This document shows, piece by piece, positions 35,501 to 43,356 of a DNA stretch of 64,000 nt. Position 1 is the first letter of the stretch, and each line of letters begins with the position of its first letter. A program made the position numbers and the translations under genes. Source of the stretch: AC-32 sp963821495 (GTDB lineage: Bacteria; Actinomycetota; Thermoleophilia; Gaiellales; Gaiellaceae); assembly GCA_963821495.1 (NCBI GenBank), contig CAWGEA010000001.1:1-64000 (forward strand), written 5' to 3'. The notes under the pieces are model-generated. The model saw only the letters and a list, made by a program, of their open reading frames with translations, had not been told where the DNA came from and made no database searches.

Positions 35501-35857
35501 GACGGCGGTCACGGCGTAGAAGTACGTCGAACCGTCGGCGGGCGATGCATCGGTGTACTGCGTGCCGGAGACGCCGCCCACCGCCGTGAGCGGGGTCGTG
35601 ATCGCGTCGGAGGAGGTCCCGCGGTAGACCGTGTAGCCGGACGCGCCCAGAACCGGCTGCCACGCCAGCTCCACGTGGGAATCGAACGCGATCGCGGTCA
35701 GGCCGAGCGGTGCGTCGCCAGTCGAGGCAGCCCCCGGCGAGCTGAATGAGAGCACGACGAACAGCAGCGCCAAGACGCTGGCGACACCGCCGGGGCGATA
35801 CCATCTCGACTCGGCTAGGGGCCGGCAGGCACGTTCCACGATTGACCCATCTCCCAC
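32546..35857 (-). CDS. Large secreted protein: FN3, DMF-ase-like domain, three Big_5 Ig-like repeats, DUF4082
   Basis: An 1103-residue exported protein. Order: signal segment (VASVLALLFVVLSFSSPGAAS, about residues 25-45); a fibronectin III domain (ELAWQPVLGASGYTVYRG); a region matching the N,N-dimethylformamidase large-subunit-like domain (LEIYRTGYYGGSEARLV, GYDVSYVTSVDLE, VFISPSHDEYWSATMR, GLVFLGGNAVYWKVRFEG); three repeats of the SbsA/Big_5 Ig-like type, each opening with an (L/A)PANGATGVSP-like motif and FTTAP end; and a C-terminal DUF4082 (SYELGVKIQVTSPVQLTAIRFYKD). No anchor is evident. A carbohydrate or polymer surface role is likely; amide hydrolase activity is not established. Confidence 0.85.
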   Translation of the reverse strand: MGDGSIVERACRPLAESRWYRPGGVASVLALLFVVLSFSSPGAASTGDAPLGLTAIAFDSHVELAWQPVLGASGYTVYRGTSSDAITTPLTAVGGVSGTQYTDASPADGSTYFYAVTAVGGGGESAASAPVQATPLSRSCSTGSEIVVENCYPGSAGWKMAGPAQPPTGIEGFATATSINAGGSVDLKVNTAQGAPYHLEIYRTGYYGGSEARLVSAVPGLSGVAQPYCQREYTTGLVDCSNWTTTTTITTTQDWPSGVYLIRLAREDGADNQILLVVRHDSSNSAVQYSVPVGTYQAYNNYGGRSLYAYNSWGGNTVLGSPEAAKVSFDRPYNETLVGDRNWYTRSDIQNVSWLEQQGYDVSYVTSVDLETGAAQPQAHRVFISPSHDEYWSATMRTALNSARDQGTGLVFLGGNAVYWKVRFEGNPFSGVPDRVEVCYKTIATGVSDPSGIPTTTWRDPAVNQPENALVGEMYVGDNDSRFFPLRVSQTQGLTRLWRYTTLASLAPGTSASVGSNLVGWEWDAPVSNGFQPSGLVVSSGSPVTGELLQDAGSVYGAGSATVAATEYQAPSGAWVFASGTNQWSRGLGYNEVGVGEPNQLIKQAMVNVLQDSGVAPTTPDSGTVLDRQGAAAITQVLPANGATGVSPTAIVVVTFDRQLDPTTVNAQTATLTDASGNAVAASVTFSNANLTATLAPSGPLRAGESYSLTLSSGIQTWAGAPLARTTTTFTTAPLTVTRVEPANGSSGVPATTTASATFSLPLDPSSVDAQTFTLTAQGGSSVPASVTYDATTSKATLTPTQPLSSGTTYTASLSAGIRSAGGTGLTPTSFSFTTAPFIVTQTTPPAGAGNVGSLAAPGAGFSAAVDPSTLTGQTFFLNGPNGAVAAAISYNAATLTATLTPTAPLASQSSYTATLTTGVKGADGTPLQAPVTWSFTTANCPCQLFAAGATPTSQHLSVRDGRPLPGPWSYELGVKIQVTSPVQLTAIRFYKDSLETGSHTGTVWSSTGTVLARTAFTNETVSGWQQQALAAPLTLQPGRVYVVSVGYNAYFGTTTSGLLAQITSGPLQSVADGRNGVYGSSAGTFPTSSYRSSNYYVDAVVQ

Positions 35858-36000
35858 TTTCCTCAGGCCTGTCCCGGGACGTAATTATCGTTCAAAAAGC
35901 CCGATCCGCCACGCCCTAAAAGACTAGGTTCTGAGCGTCGCCCTGCTCGTCCCGACCGACCTCGGCGGCTCCTGGCACGGCCTTGTACGCGCGGCCAGGG

Positions 36001-36552
36001 CTACAACGGCTGAGCCAGCAGCCCCGCCACGTACCACTCGTCGAGCGGGTCGAAGCTGTCGTACGCCTGGCCGACCACCGCGATCCGCTCCAGCGGGTGG
36101 GGGCAGACGACCTCGTCCGCGACCTCCGAGAGGCAGCCCAGGGCGTCGATGTGCGAGACCGGGACGGCGGCGACCACCCGGGCGGCGACCTCGGCCCGAG
36201 CCCACAGGCAGGCGGCCGCGAGGGTGAGGCCGGTGATCGCGCCGTCGTCCACGAGCAGCGCGGTGACGCCCTCGACCGGCAGTGTCCGGTGCTCGAGCCG
36301 CGCCTCCAGCCGCTCCGCCTCGCGTCTCGCCCGCGCCACGACGTCCTCGACGGCGCCTTCGTCGACGAGCAGGTAAGGCGGCCCGTGCGCAGTCGTCGCG
36401 CCCAGCCGCTTGCCGCCGGCGTTCACACGCTCGACGTCCACCGCGGTCAGCGGCAGGCCGAGCTCTCGCGCCACCTCGGCCGCAACCGCGACGCCGCCGC
36501 GCGCCACCCCGACGACGACGCCGTCATACCCGCGCAGGGCCTCCGCGAGCAC
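36001..36552 (-). CDS. Phosphoribosyltransferase-domain protein
   Basis: At least 183 residues: VVVGVARGGVAVAAEVAREL, LPLTAVDVERVNAGG, then VTALLVDDGAITGLTLAAAC in the PRPP-loop position (VDDGAITG), ending PLERIAVVGQAYDSFDPLDE. These match the stand-alone PRTase proteins annotated as phosphoribosyltransferase or erythromycin-esterase-linked PRTases. GTG 36552 is a safe start, but the conserved FRDRAGAG immediately upstream (in frame back to 36609) indicates that the true N-terminus is longer or was lost. Substrate unknown. Confidence 0.72.
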   Translation of the reverse strand: MLAEALRGYDGVVVGVARGGVAVAAEVARELGLPLTAVDVERVNAGGKRLGATTAHGPPYLLVDEGAVEDVVARARREAERLEARLEHRTLPVEGVTALLVDDGAITGLTLAAACLWARAEVAARVVAAVPVSHIDALGCLSEVADEVVCPHPLERIAVVGQAYDSFDPLDEWYVAGLLAQPL

Positions 36553-36609
36553 CGTGCCGGCGCCCGCGCGGTCGCGGAAGAGCGGCGGGATCCACGGGAC
36601 GATGCGCAG

Positions 36610-36768
36610 TTACTTCGTCGTGTCCCGCTGGGCGATGTTGACCGTCATGTCGACCGCGACCTTGAACGTGACCTCCGCGACCGCGCCGTCGTCGCCGCTC
36701 ACCGTCTTCTCAGCCTTGCTGCTGAACGTCCCGACGCCCGGGAGCTCGCGGGCGACCAGCTCAGGCAA
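36610..36768 (-). CDS. Small hypothetical protein, possibly cut by the tRNA-Tyr island
   Basis: About 52 residues from a TTG at 36768: LPELVARELPGVGTFSSKAE, then KTVSGDDGAVAEVTFKVAVD, ending at TAA 36610. The codon pattern looks genuine, but no good start is seen, and the 3' copy of tRNA-Tyr lies 55 bp upstream. It may be the surviving end of a gene. The phosphoribosyltransferase frame begins directly after its stop. Family not recognised. Confidence 0.4.
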   Translation of the reverse strand: MPELVARELPGVGTFSSKAEKTVSGDDGAVAEVTFKVAVDMTVNIAQRDTTK

Positions 36769-36822
36769 CCCGCGCGGCTCTTCACGGCTTGCAGACGATA
36801 CTGCCGGTCGGCCGGCGAAGCG

Positions 36823-36844
36823 AGTGGGGGCGGGAGGATTCGAA
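36823..36844 (-). repeat. 22-bp copy of the tRNA-Tyr 3' end (attachment site)
   Basis: AGTGGGGGCGGGAGGATTCG plus two more bases, identical to 39657-39678 at the 3' end of tRNA-Tyr(GTA). Together they bracket 2.8 kb holding a single P-type ATPase gene. Confidence 0.85.
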
Positions 36845-36948
36845 TATCCACCGGGCAGGGCGTGCTGGACGGGCCCGGTAGCTGACCGAGCCGAGCGGGA
36901 GGCTGGCGAACCCGCCGTGACCTCGTTCCTTACACCTCTCGGCTCGGT

Positions 36949-39633
36949 ATGGGCTGCGACGATGATCGCATGACGATGCCCGTCAAGGCTCGAGAGGTCG
37001 CGGCGTCCAATTGGCTCTCGCTCAGCCTCGCCTCGGCCGCCGTGGCGCCCGCCGAGCGGGTTCTCGCCAGCCTTGGTTCCAGCCTCAACGGGCTCTTGAG
37101 CGAGGAGGCATGTCGGCGCCTGGAGAAAGCGGGTCCGAATGCGCTGCGCAGCCACGGCGCGCAGCCGCTCGCAGTACTCCTGCGACAGTTGCGCAATCCG
37201 CTGCTCGTCCTGCTGCTCGGGGCCGCGCTGACCTCATTCTTCGTCGGTGAGCGCCTCGACGCTCTGATCATCTTCCTGATCAGCGCCCTGAGCATAGGGC
37301 TCGGGTTCTTCAATGAGTACCGCTCCGAGCGAGCAGTCGAGGCGCTGCATTCTCAGTTGCGGCACACGGCGCTTGTCGTGCGCGACGGGAAAGTCCAACG
37401 CGTCGACGTGACCGAGTTGGTGCCCGGCGATGTCGTCCGGATCGAGGTCGGCGACGTGGTGCCCGCCGATCTGCGGCTGCTGCAGGCGGAGGGATTGGAG
37501 TGCGACGAAGCGGTGCTGACAGGCGAGTCGCTCCCGGCGGAGAAACGAATCGAGCCTAGCACCGCGCCCGAGTCGCCCCTCGCTCGCTTCTTGTGCGTTC
37601 ATGGGCACTGTAGTGCGCGGCGGCGGCGGCCTCGGCGTGGTCGTGCAAACCGGTGGCCGCACCGCGTTCGGGGCGATCGCGTTGCGGCTCGGCGAGCGAC
37701 AACCGCAAACGGCATTCCAACTTGGCCTGCGCGCCTTCTCCCTGCTGCTCGTGCGCGTTACCGCCGTCCTGGCCGGGTCGATCCTGGCGATCAACGTGGC
37801 GCTCGGCCGCTCGGTTTTGACCTCGGTGTTGTTTGCACTCGCGATCGCCGTCGGACTGACACCGCAGCTGCTGCCGGCGATCGTCACGGTCAGCCTCTCG
37901 ACGGGAGCCAAGCGGCTCGCCGAGCATGCGGTGATCGTCAAGCGGCTGGTCAGCATCGAGGACCTCGGCAACATCGAGGTCTTCTTCACCGACAAGACGG
38001 GCACGCTGACCGAGGGCAGAATCAGCTTCGCCGCGGCCCTCGACGCCCACGGGCAGCCGTCGGACGACGTGCTTCTCGGCGGCCTCCTCTGCAATGACGC
38101 CGTGCTCACGGACGGCCAAGCCGTCGGCGGTAATTCGCTCGATCAGGCGCTCTGGCAAGCGCCGGCCGCGAGCGGGCACCAGACAGCGACCTATCGTCGT
38201 CTCGCGACACGCGCGTTCGACTACGAGCGCAGGCTTGCCTCCGTCCTCGTCGAGGCGCCCGACGGCAAGCGCCAGGTGATCGTCAAAGGTGCGCCCGAAA
38301 CGGTGCTCGCCCGCTGCCGACAGGTCGAACCCCAGGCGCAGCGCGTCCTCGAGGCGCAGTTCGCCGCCGGCAGCCGCGTCATCGCGCTCGCAACGCGAGC
38401 CGCCGATCGGCGGGCGACCCTCCGATCCGAGGACGAAACCGAACTCGAGCTGTCGGGCTTCCTCACCTTCCTCGACCGGCCCAAGACAGACGCCGCCGAC
38501 GCGTTGACGCGGCTGCTCAAGCTCGGCGTCGAGGTAAAGGTGATCACCGGCGACAACGACCGTGTCGCCCGCAAGGTCTGTGGCGAGCTCGGCCTCGACG
38601 TGCTCGGCGCCCTTACCGGAACGCAGCTCGATCGTTTCGACGACGACGAGCTCGCGGCCGCGCTCCCACGGACGACGATCTTCGCCCGCGTCACCCCCGA
38701 GCAGAAGTCACGCGTGATCAAGGTACAACGGCAACTTGGCACCACGGTCGGCTTCCTCGGCGACGGTGTCAACGACGCCGTCGCCCTCCACGAGGCGGAT
38801 GTCGGCATCTCCGTGGAGACAGCCACCGACGTCGCCAAGGACGCCGCCGACATCGTCCTGCTCGACAAGGACCTCGACATCCTCGCCGGCGGGATCGTCG
38901 AAGGAAGACGCATCTTCGCCAACACGATCAAGTACGTGCTGATGGGCACCTCGTCCAACTTCGGGAACATGTTCAGCGCGGGCGCCGCCTCGCTCTTCCT
39001 CAACTTCCTGCCGATGCTGCCGACCCAGATCCTGCTCAACAACCTGCTCTATGACATCAGCGAGATGACGATCCCGACCGACAACGTCGACGAGGAGCAA
39101 CTGGAGCGACCCGCGCGCTGGGACAGGCCCTGATCCGCCGATTCATGACCTTCTTCGGCCCGATCAGCTCAATCTTCGACTTCGCCACCTTCGCGATCCT
39201 GCTCAGGGTCTTCAACGCGAATGCAGCGCTGTTTCGCTCCGGCTGGTTCGTCGAGTCGCTCGCTACCCAGAGCCTGGCGATCTTCGCCATCCGCACCCGC
39301 CGCGTCCCCTTCTTCCGCAGCAGTCCCAGCCGCCCCCTTCTCGTCTCCACCTTCGTGTGCGTGACGATCGGCGTGCTGCTGCCTTTCTCGCCGCTCGCCA
39401 ATGCGCTCGGTTTCACAAGCCTGCCGGCCGGCCTCCTCGCCACCTTGGCGGTGATGATCCCCACCTACCTGCTCCTGCTCGAGCTCGGAAAGCGCCGCTT
39501 CTACCGCACCCCGACCACCGGCCGCCCCATCGCCCGCCCGCATCCGCCACGCCACCGGCGAATCCAGTATCGCGCCTCACGCTGGAGCATTCGCAACCAT
39601 CCACGCCGGCGCTCGAAGGTCGCCACGGGCTGA
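36949..39633 (+). CDS. mgtA: MgtA-type P-type ATPase, with two compensating frameshifts
   Basis: About 894 residues in total, the normal length for a P3B/MgtA-like cation pump. Seen: N-terminal cation_ATPase_N, TM pair (LVLLLGAALTSFFVGERLDAL), actuator loop DEAVLTGESLPAEKR, phosphorylation site FFTDKTGTLTEG, KGAPETVL, hinge VGFLGDGVNDAVALHEADVG, and C-terminal helices NMFSAGAASLFLNFLPMLPT and FGPISSIFDFATFAILL. The frame shifts by +1 near 37601 (FLC/FMGTVV, extra G) and by -1 near 39127 (GACAGGCCCTG, one G missing), so start and end are in register. It is the only gene of the tRNA-Tyr island. Mg2+ import is known for MgtA; here it is inference. Confidence 0.85.
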
Positions 39634-39658
39634 CGCTGAACCGCCGCGTCACCAAAAG

Positions 39659-39740
39659 TGGGGGCGGGAGGATTCGAACCTCCGTAGGCTGAGCCGACGG
39701 GTTTACAGCCCGTTCCCTTTGGCCACTCGGGCACACCCCC
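39659..39740 (-). tRNA. tRNA-Tyr(GTA)
   Basis: Class II tRNA of 82 nt: acceptor GGGGGTG/CGCCCCC with discriminator A, anticodon stem ACGGG/CCCGT around loop CTGTAAA (anticodon GTA), a long variable arm (CGGCTCAGCCTACG), and T arm GGAGG-TTCGAAT-CCTCC. CCA not encoded. Its 3' end is duplicated at 36823-36844. Confidence 0.97.
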
Positions 39741-39835
39741 AGGGGTCGGCCATTGTAGCCGGGCCCCGGTTGCGCGACGCGCCGCTCGTGCGAGAGGATC
39801 GCGCGCGAACCGACGGAACCGACAGGGAGGATTCG

Positions 39836-40006
39836 ATGGAAGGCGCGACTGCCGGCGAGCCTCGTCGTTTCGACCACCTGCGCGAGCGCTCGATCGGCCT
39901 GACCCAGGTGCTCTTCCGGCCCGAGAAGCTGCGCGACATGGACCGCGTCTACGTCGAGGACGAGACCCTCGCGCCGGAGGCGACCCCGGCTCCGGAGCCG
40001 GCCTAG
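39836..40006 (+). CDS. Small hypothetical protein
   Basis: A 56-residue protein with a good ribosome binding site (CAGGGAGG before ATG 39836). MEGATAGEPRRFDHLRERSI, then GLTQVLFRPEKLRDMDRVYV and an acidic, Pro/Ala-rich tail (ETLAPEATPAPEPA). It ends 1 nt before the formamidase GTG, so the two are an operon. No family recognised. Confidence 0.5.
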   Translation: MEGATAGEPRRFDHLRERSIGLTQVLFRPEKLRDMDRVYVEDETLAPEATPAPEPA

Positions 40007-40007
40007 C

Positions 40008-40937
40008 GTGGCCGTCGCGGCAGCGCACCGGCTCTCGCGGGACCAGGTGATCTGGTCGTTCGGGCCCGACCTCGAGCCCGTGCTCGAGGTCGGGCCGGGC
40101 GAGACGGTCACCTTCGAGACGAACGACTGCTTCACCGGCCAGATCCGCAGCGAGGACGATCTCGTCACCGAGATCGACATGAGCCGGATCAACGGCGCTA
40201 CCGGCCCGGTTGCCGTCCGCGGGGCGGAGCCGGGCGACTCGCTCGTGGCAGAGATCCTGGACGTGCGTCCGATCGAGTGGGGCGTGGCGACGCTGATCCC
40301 CGGGTTCGGTCAGCTCAGCGAGAAGGTGCAGGCGCCGCTGACGCGCCTCTTCGACGTCCGGGACGGCGAGATCCGGATGAACGAGCGCGTCTCGTTCCCG
40401 GCGCGGCCGATGGTGGGCGTGGTCGGGGTGGCGACCGACGGCGAGACGGTCTCGAACGGCCTCGCCGGCCGGCACGGCGGCAATCTCGACGACCATTTGC
40501 ACGGCAAGGGGGCGCGGATCTTCTTCCCGGTGCGGCAGCCGGGCGGGATGTTCGCCGTCGGCGACATGCACGCCTCGATGGGCGACGGCGAGATCTGCTT
40601 CACCGGCGTCGAGATCGCCGGCGAGGTCGACATCCGCTTCGACCTGCTCAGGGGTAGGCAGGCGACCTGGCCCGTGACCGAGCTCGCCGACCGCTGGCTC
40701 CCGCACGCGACCGCGGACGAATTCGCCGAGGCGCTGACGCTGGTCTCCGAGGAGGCCGCGAAGCTGCTCGTCGACGAGCACGGCTTCTCGATCGAGGACG
40801 CGTTCATCTTCCTCTCGGTCGCGTGCGACGCCGGCGTTGCCCAGGCCTGCAAGCCGACGCCGGGCTTCGGCACGATCGCGCGCTTCTCGATCCCGAAGAT
40901 CTCTGCCTGTCCGGCGCCATTCGGCTCCGGGTCCTGA
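40008..40937 (+). CDS. Acetamidase/formamidase family hydrolase
   Basis: A 309-residue protein of the FmdA_AmdA family, which hydrolyses formamide or acetamide to ammonia and the acid. Seen: PVLEVGPGETVTFETNDCFT, ATGPVAVRGAEPGDSLVAEI, ARPMVGVVGVATDGETVSNG, RHGGNLDDHLHGKGARIFFP, MFAVGDMHASMGDGEICFTG (metal-site GD-H-A-x-G-DGE). The last part SVACDAGVAQACKP is conserved. GTG 40008 follows the small upstream gene by one base. Substrate within the family is not determined. Confidence 0.9.
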   Translation: MAVAAAHRLSRDQVIWSFGPDLEPVLEVGPGETVTFETNDCFTGQIRSEDDLVTEIDMSRINGATGPVAVRGAEPGDSLVAEILDVRPIEWGVATLIPGFGQLSEKVQAPLTRLFDVRDGEIRMNERVSFPARPMVGVVGVATDGETVSNGLAGRHGGNLDDHLHGKGARIFFPVRQPGGMFAVGDMHASMGDGEICFTGVEIAGEVDIRFDLLRGRQATWPVTELADRWLPHATADEFAEALTLVSEEAAKLLVDEHGFSIEDAFIFLSVACDAGVAQACKPTPGFGTIARFSIPKISACPAPFGSGS

Positions 40938-40955
40938 GCGTTCTACGCTTAGTCG

Positions 40956-43037
40956 GTGATCCGCTGTCCCGCCTGCGGCCAGGACAACCCGGACGTGGCC
41001 CGGTTCTGCCTCGCGTGCGGACGCGAGCTGGCGGCGGCCATGGTGCCGCGGGAGGAGCGGCGGGTCGTGAGCGTGATCTTCGTCGACCTCGTCGGCTTCA
41101 CCGAGCGTTCGGAACGCCTCGACCCCGAGGACGTGCAGGCGATCCTCGCGCCGTACCACGACCGCGTGCGCAACGAGATCGAGTCGTTCGGCGGCTCGGT
41201 CGAGAAATTCATCGGGGACGCGGTGGTAGGCGTCTTCGGCGCGCCGACGGCCTTCGGCGACGACGCCGAGCGCGCGATCCGCGCCGCGCTCGCGGTCCGG
41301 GAGAGCGTCCGCGAGCTGAGCTCCCGCGACGGGCTCGACCTGCAGATTCGCACCGCGGTGAACACGGGCGAGGCGCTCGTCACGCTCGATGCGCGGCCCG
41401 AGCTCGGCGAGGCGATGGTCGCCGGCGACGTCGTCAACACCGCCTCGCGGCTGCAGAGCGCGGCCCCGACGAACGGGATCCTCGTCGGCTCGGAGACCCA
41501 CCGGCTGACGCGCGACGCGATCGTCTACGAGGCGGTCGAGCCGGTCGTGGCGAAGGGCAAGGCCGCGCCGGTGGAGGCGTGGCTGGCGGTCGAGGCCTCG
41601 GCGCCGATCGGCGAGCGCCTGGGCGCGCGGGCGCCGCTCGTGGGCCGCGCACGGGAGCTGGAGATGCTGCGCGGGATCTGGGAGCGCACGGCCGCCGAGT
41701 CCCGCCCGCACCTCGTCACCGTCCTCGGCCAGGCGGGCGTCGGCAAGACGCGCCTGGCGACGGAGCTCTCAGGCGCCGTCGAGCAGCTGGGCGGCCGGCC
41801 GATCCACGGGCGCTCGCTGCCGTACCGCGAGAGCAGCGCCTACTTCGCCTTCGCGGCGCAGGTGAAGCAGCTCTGCGGGATCTTCGACAGCGACTCCGTC
41901 GAGGTCGCGTCGCAGAAGCTGCGCGAGCGGGTCGCCACGCTCGTTCCGCCGGGCGACGCGGACACGATCTCCGGCCACCTCGCGATCCTGCTCGCGCTCG
42001 ATCCCGAGGGCTCGGTCGCGGACCGGGAGACGCTCTTCTTCTCGGTGCGCGTCTTCATCGAGGCGGTCGCGCGCGACCGCCCGACGATGCTCGTCTTCGA
42101 GGATCTGCACTGGGCCGACGAGAGCCTGCTCGACCTGGTCGAGCTGTTGGCGGCGCGACTGCGCGACCTGCCGATCATGATCGTCGCCCTGGCCAGGCCC
42201 GACCTGCTCGACCTGCGTCCGGCATGGGGTGGCGGCCTGCCCGCCTACACGGCGCTCCCGCTCGAACCGCTCTCCGACGAGGAAGCGCGCGAGCTCGCCG
42301 CGCACCTGCTGCCGGGCGCCGACGGCTCGCGCGACGCCGTCGCCGCGAGTAGCGCGGGGAACCCGCTCTTCATCGAGCAGCTGGCGGCCACGGTCGCCGA
42401 GACCGCCGGGAGCGACATCACGCTGCCGAACTCCATCCGCGGGATCCTGGCGGCGCGCCTGGACGCGCTGCCGGCGGCCGAGCGCTCGCTCCTGCTGGAC
42501 GCCGCGGTCGTGGGCAAGGTCTTCTGGCGCGGCGCGCTGGAGCAGATGCTCGAGGACGGCGAGCGGCTGTCGGAGCTCCTCGCGGCACTGGAGCGGCGCG
42601 ATCTCGTGCGGCGCGAGACGGTCTCGATCTTCGAGGGCGACCAGCAGTTCGCGTTCACCCACGTGCTGATCCGCGACGCCGCCTACGAGCTGCTGTCGCG
42701 CGCGCGGCGGCGCGAGCGGCACGCGCAGGTGGCGCGGTTCCTCGAGGAGGTGACCGCCGAGGTGGGCGAGGCGAGAACGGCGACCGCGAGGCACTGGCGC
42801 GACGCGGGCGAGGCGGAGCGGGCGATCGGGTACTTCGTCGCGGCCGGAGAACAGGCCGAGCGCGGCTGGGCGAAGGAGCAGGCGGTGATGCTCTACCGTG
42901 AGGCGCTCGAGCTCGTGCCCGACGGCGACGAGACACAGCGCAAGTCGATCAGGCGCAAGCTCGCCGTGGCGCGGCAGGCGCACTACCACGTCTTCGACGC
43001 GCGGCTTCTCGGCCGCGGCGCCGACGAGCCGGCCTAG
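40956..43037 (+). CDS. Zinc-ribbon / class III nucleotidyl cyclase / AAA ATPase regulator
   Basis: A 693-residue protein. An N-terminal zinc ribbon (C4, C7, C18, C21); a cyclase homology domain from about residue 36 with metal aspartates in VSVIFVDLVGFTERSERL and FIGDAVVGVFG; then AAA_16 with Walker A GQAGVGKTRLATEL, Walker B PTMLVFEDLHWADESLLDLV, and a helical C-terminus. Proteins of this layout usually carry a longer TPR region (1000+ residues); this one ends about 150 residues into it. The cyclase may make cAMP or be a pseudo-cyclase; the conserved metal Asp pair favours activity. Confidence 0.85.
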   Translation: MIRCPACGQDNPDVARFCLACGRELAAAMVPREERRVVSVIFVDLVGFTERSERLDPEDVQAILAPYHDRVRNEIESFGGSVEKFIGDAVVGVFGAPTAFGDDAERAIRAALAVRESVRELSSRDGLDLQIRTAVNTGEALVTLDARPELGEAMVAGDVVNTASRLQSAAPTNGILVGSETHRLTRDAIVYEAVEPVVAKGKAAPVEAWLAVEASAPIGERLGARAPLVGRARELEMLRGIWERTAAESRPHLVTVLGQAGVGKTRLATELSGAVEQLGGRPIHGRSLPYRESSAYFAFAAQVKQLCGIFDSDSVEVASQKLRERVATLVPPGDADTISGHLAILLALDPEGSVADRETLFFSVRVFIEAVARDRPTMLVFEDLHWADESLLDLVELLAARLRDLPIMIVALARPDLLDLRPAWGGGLPAYTALPLEPLSDEEARELAAHLLPGADGSRDAVAASSAGNPLFIEQLAATVAETAGSDITLPNSIRGILAARLDALPAAERSLLLDAAVVGKVFWRGALEQMLEDGERLSELLAALERRDLVRRETVSIFEGDQQFAFTHVLIRDAAYELLSRARRRERHAQVARFLEEVTAEVGEARTATARHWRDAGEAERAIGYFVAAGEQAERGWAKEQAVMLYREALELVPDGDETQRKSIRRKLAVARQAHYHVFDARLLGRGADEPA

Positions 43038-43324
43038 GCGGCGGTGGCGGGGAAGTCGGCGGGCGTCACGTCGCCCGCGATCTCGGCGATGGACTCGACC
43101 TGGTGCTCGCCGAGCGCCGACGCGTGCCGGTGGACGGACTCCTCGTCCGGTGCGTCGTAGACGCAGAACGTGCGCACGAGGCCGTCGTCGTCGATGGTCA
43201 CGTGGCTGTGCTCCCACGTGATCTCGGGGAAATCGCCCTCGATCTTCTCGCGGGAGCGCCGGCCCAGCCGAGGCATGTCTTCCTCGTCGACCTCGAACTT
43301 GCGCACCACCAGGTACCGCGGCAT
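43034..43324 (-). CDS. DUF4242 (SCO4226-like nickel-binding) protein
   Basis: A 96-residue ferredoxin-like-fold protein: MPRYLVVRKFEVDEEDMPRL, ITWEHSHVTIDDDGLVRTFC, VYDAPDEESVHRHASALGEH. The pattern W-x-H-S-H with C-V-Y-x-APD-EE-x-(I/V)-x-x-HA is that of DUF4242, whose Streptomyces member binds nickel. His and Cys residues of the type used for metal binding are present. Convergent with the cyclase gene, sharing 4 bp at the stops. Confidence 0.8.
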   Translation of the reverse strand: MPRYLVVRKFEVDEEDMPRLGRRSREKIEGDFPEITWEHSHVTIDDDGLVRTFCVYDAPDEESVHRHASALGEHQVESIAEIAGDVTPADFPATAA

Positions 43325-43356
43325 GCGGGCGATCCTAACCTGCGTACGATGCGCCG

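Noticed and set aside
39501..41711. A 736-codon antisense frame across tRNA-Tyr, formamidase and cyclase
   Set aside because: Covers a tRNA and two well-supported plus-strand genes; composition is that of an antisense shadow.
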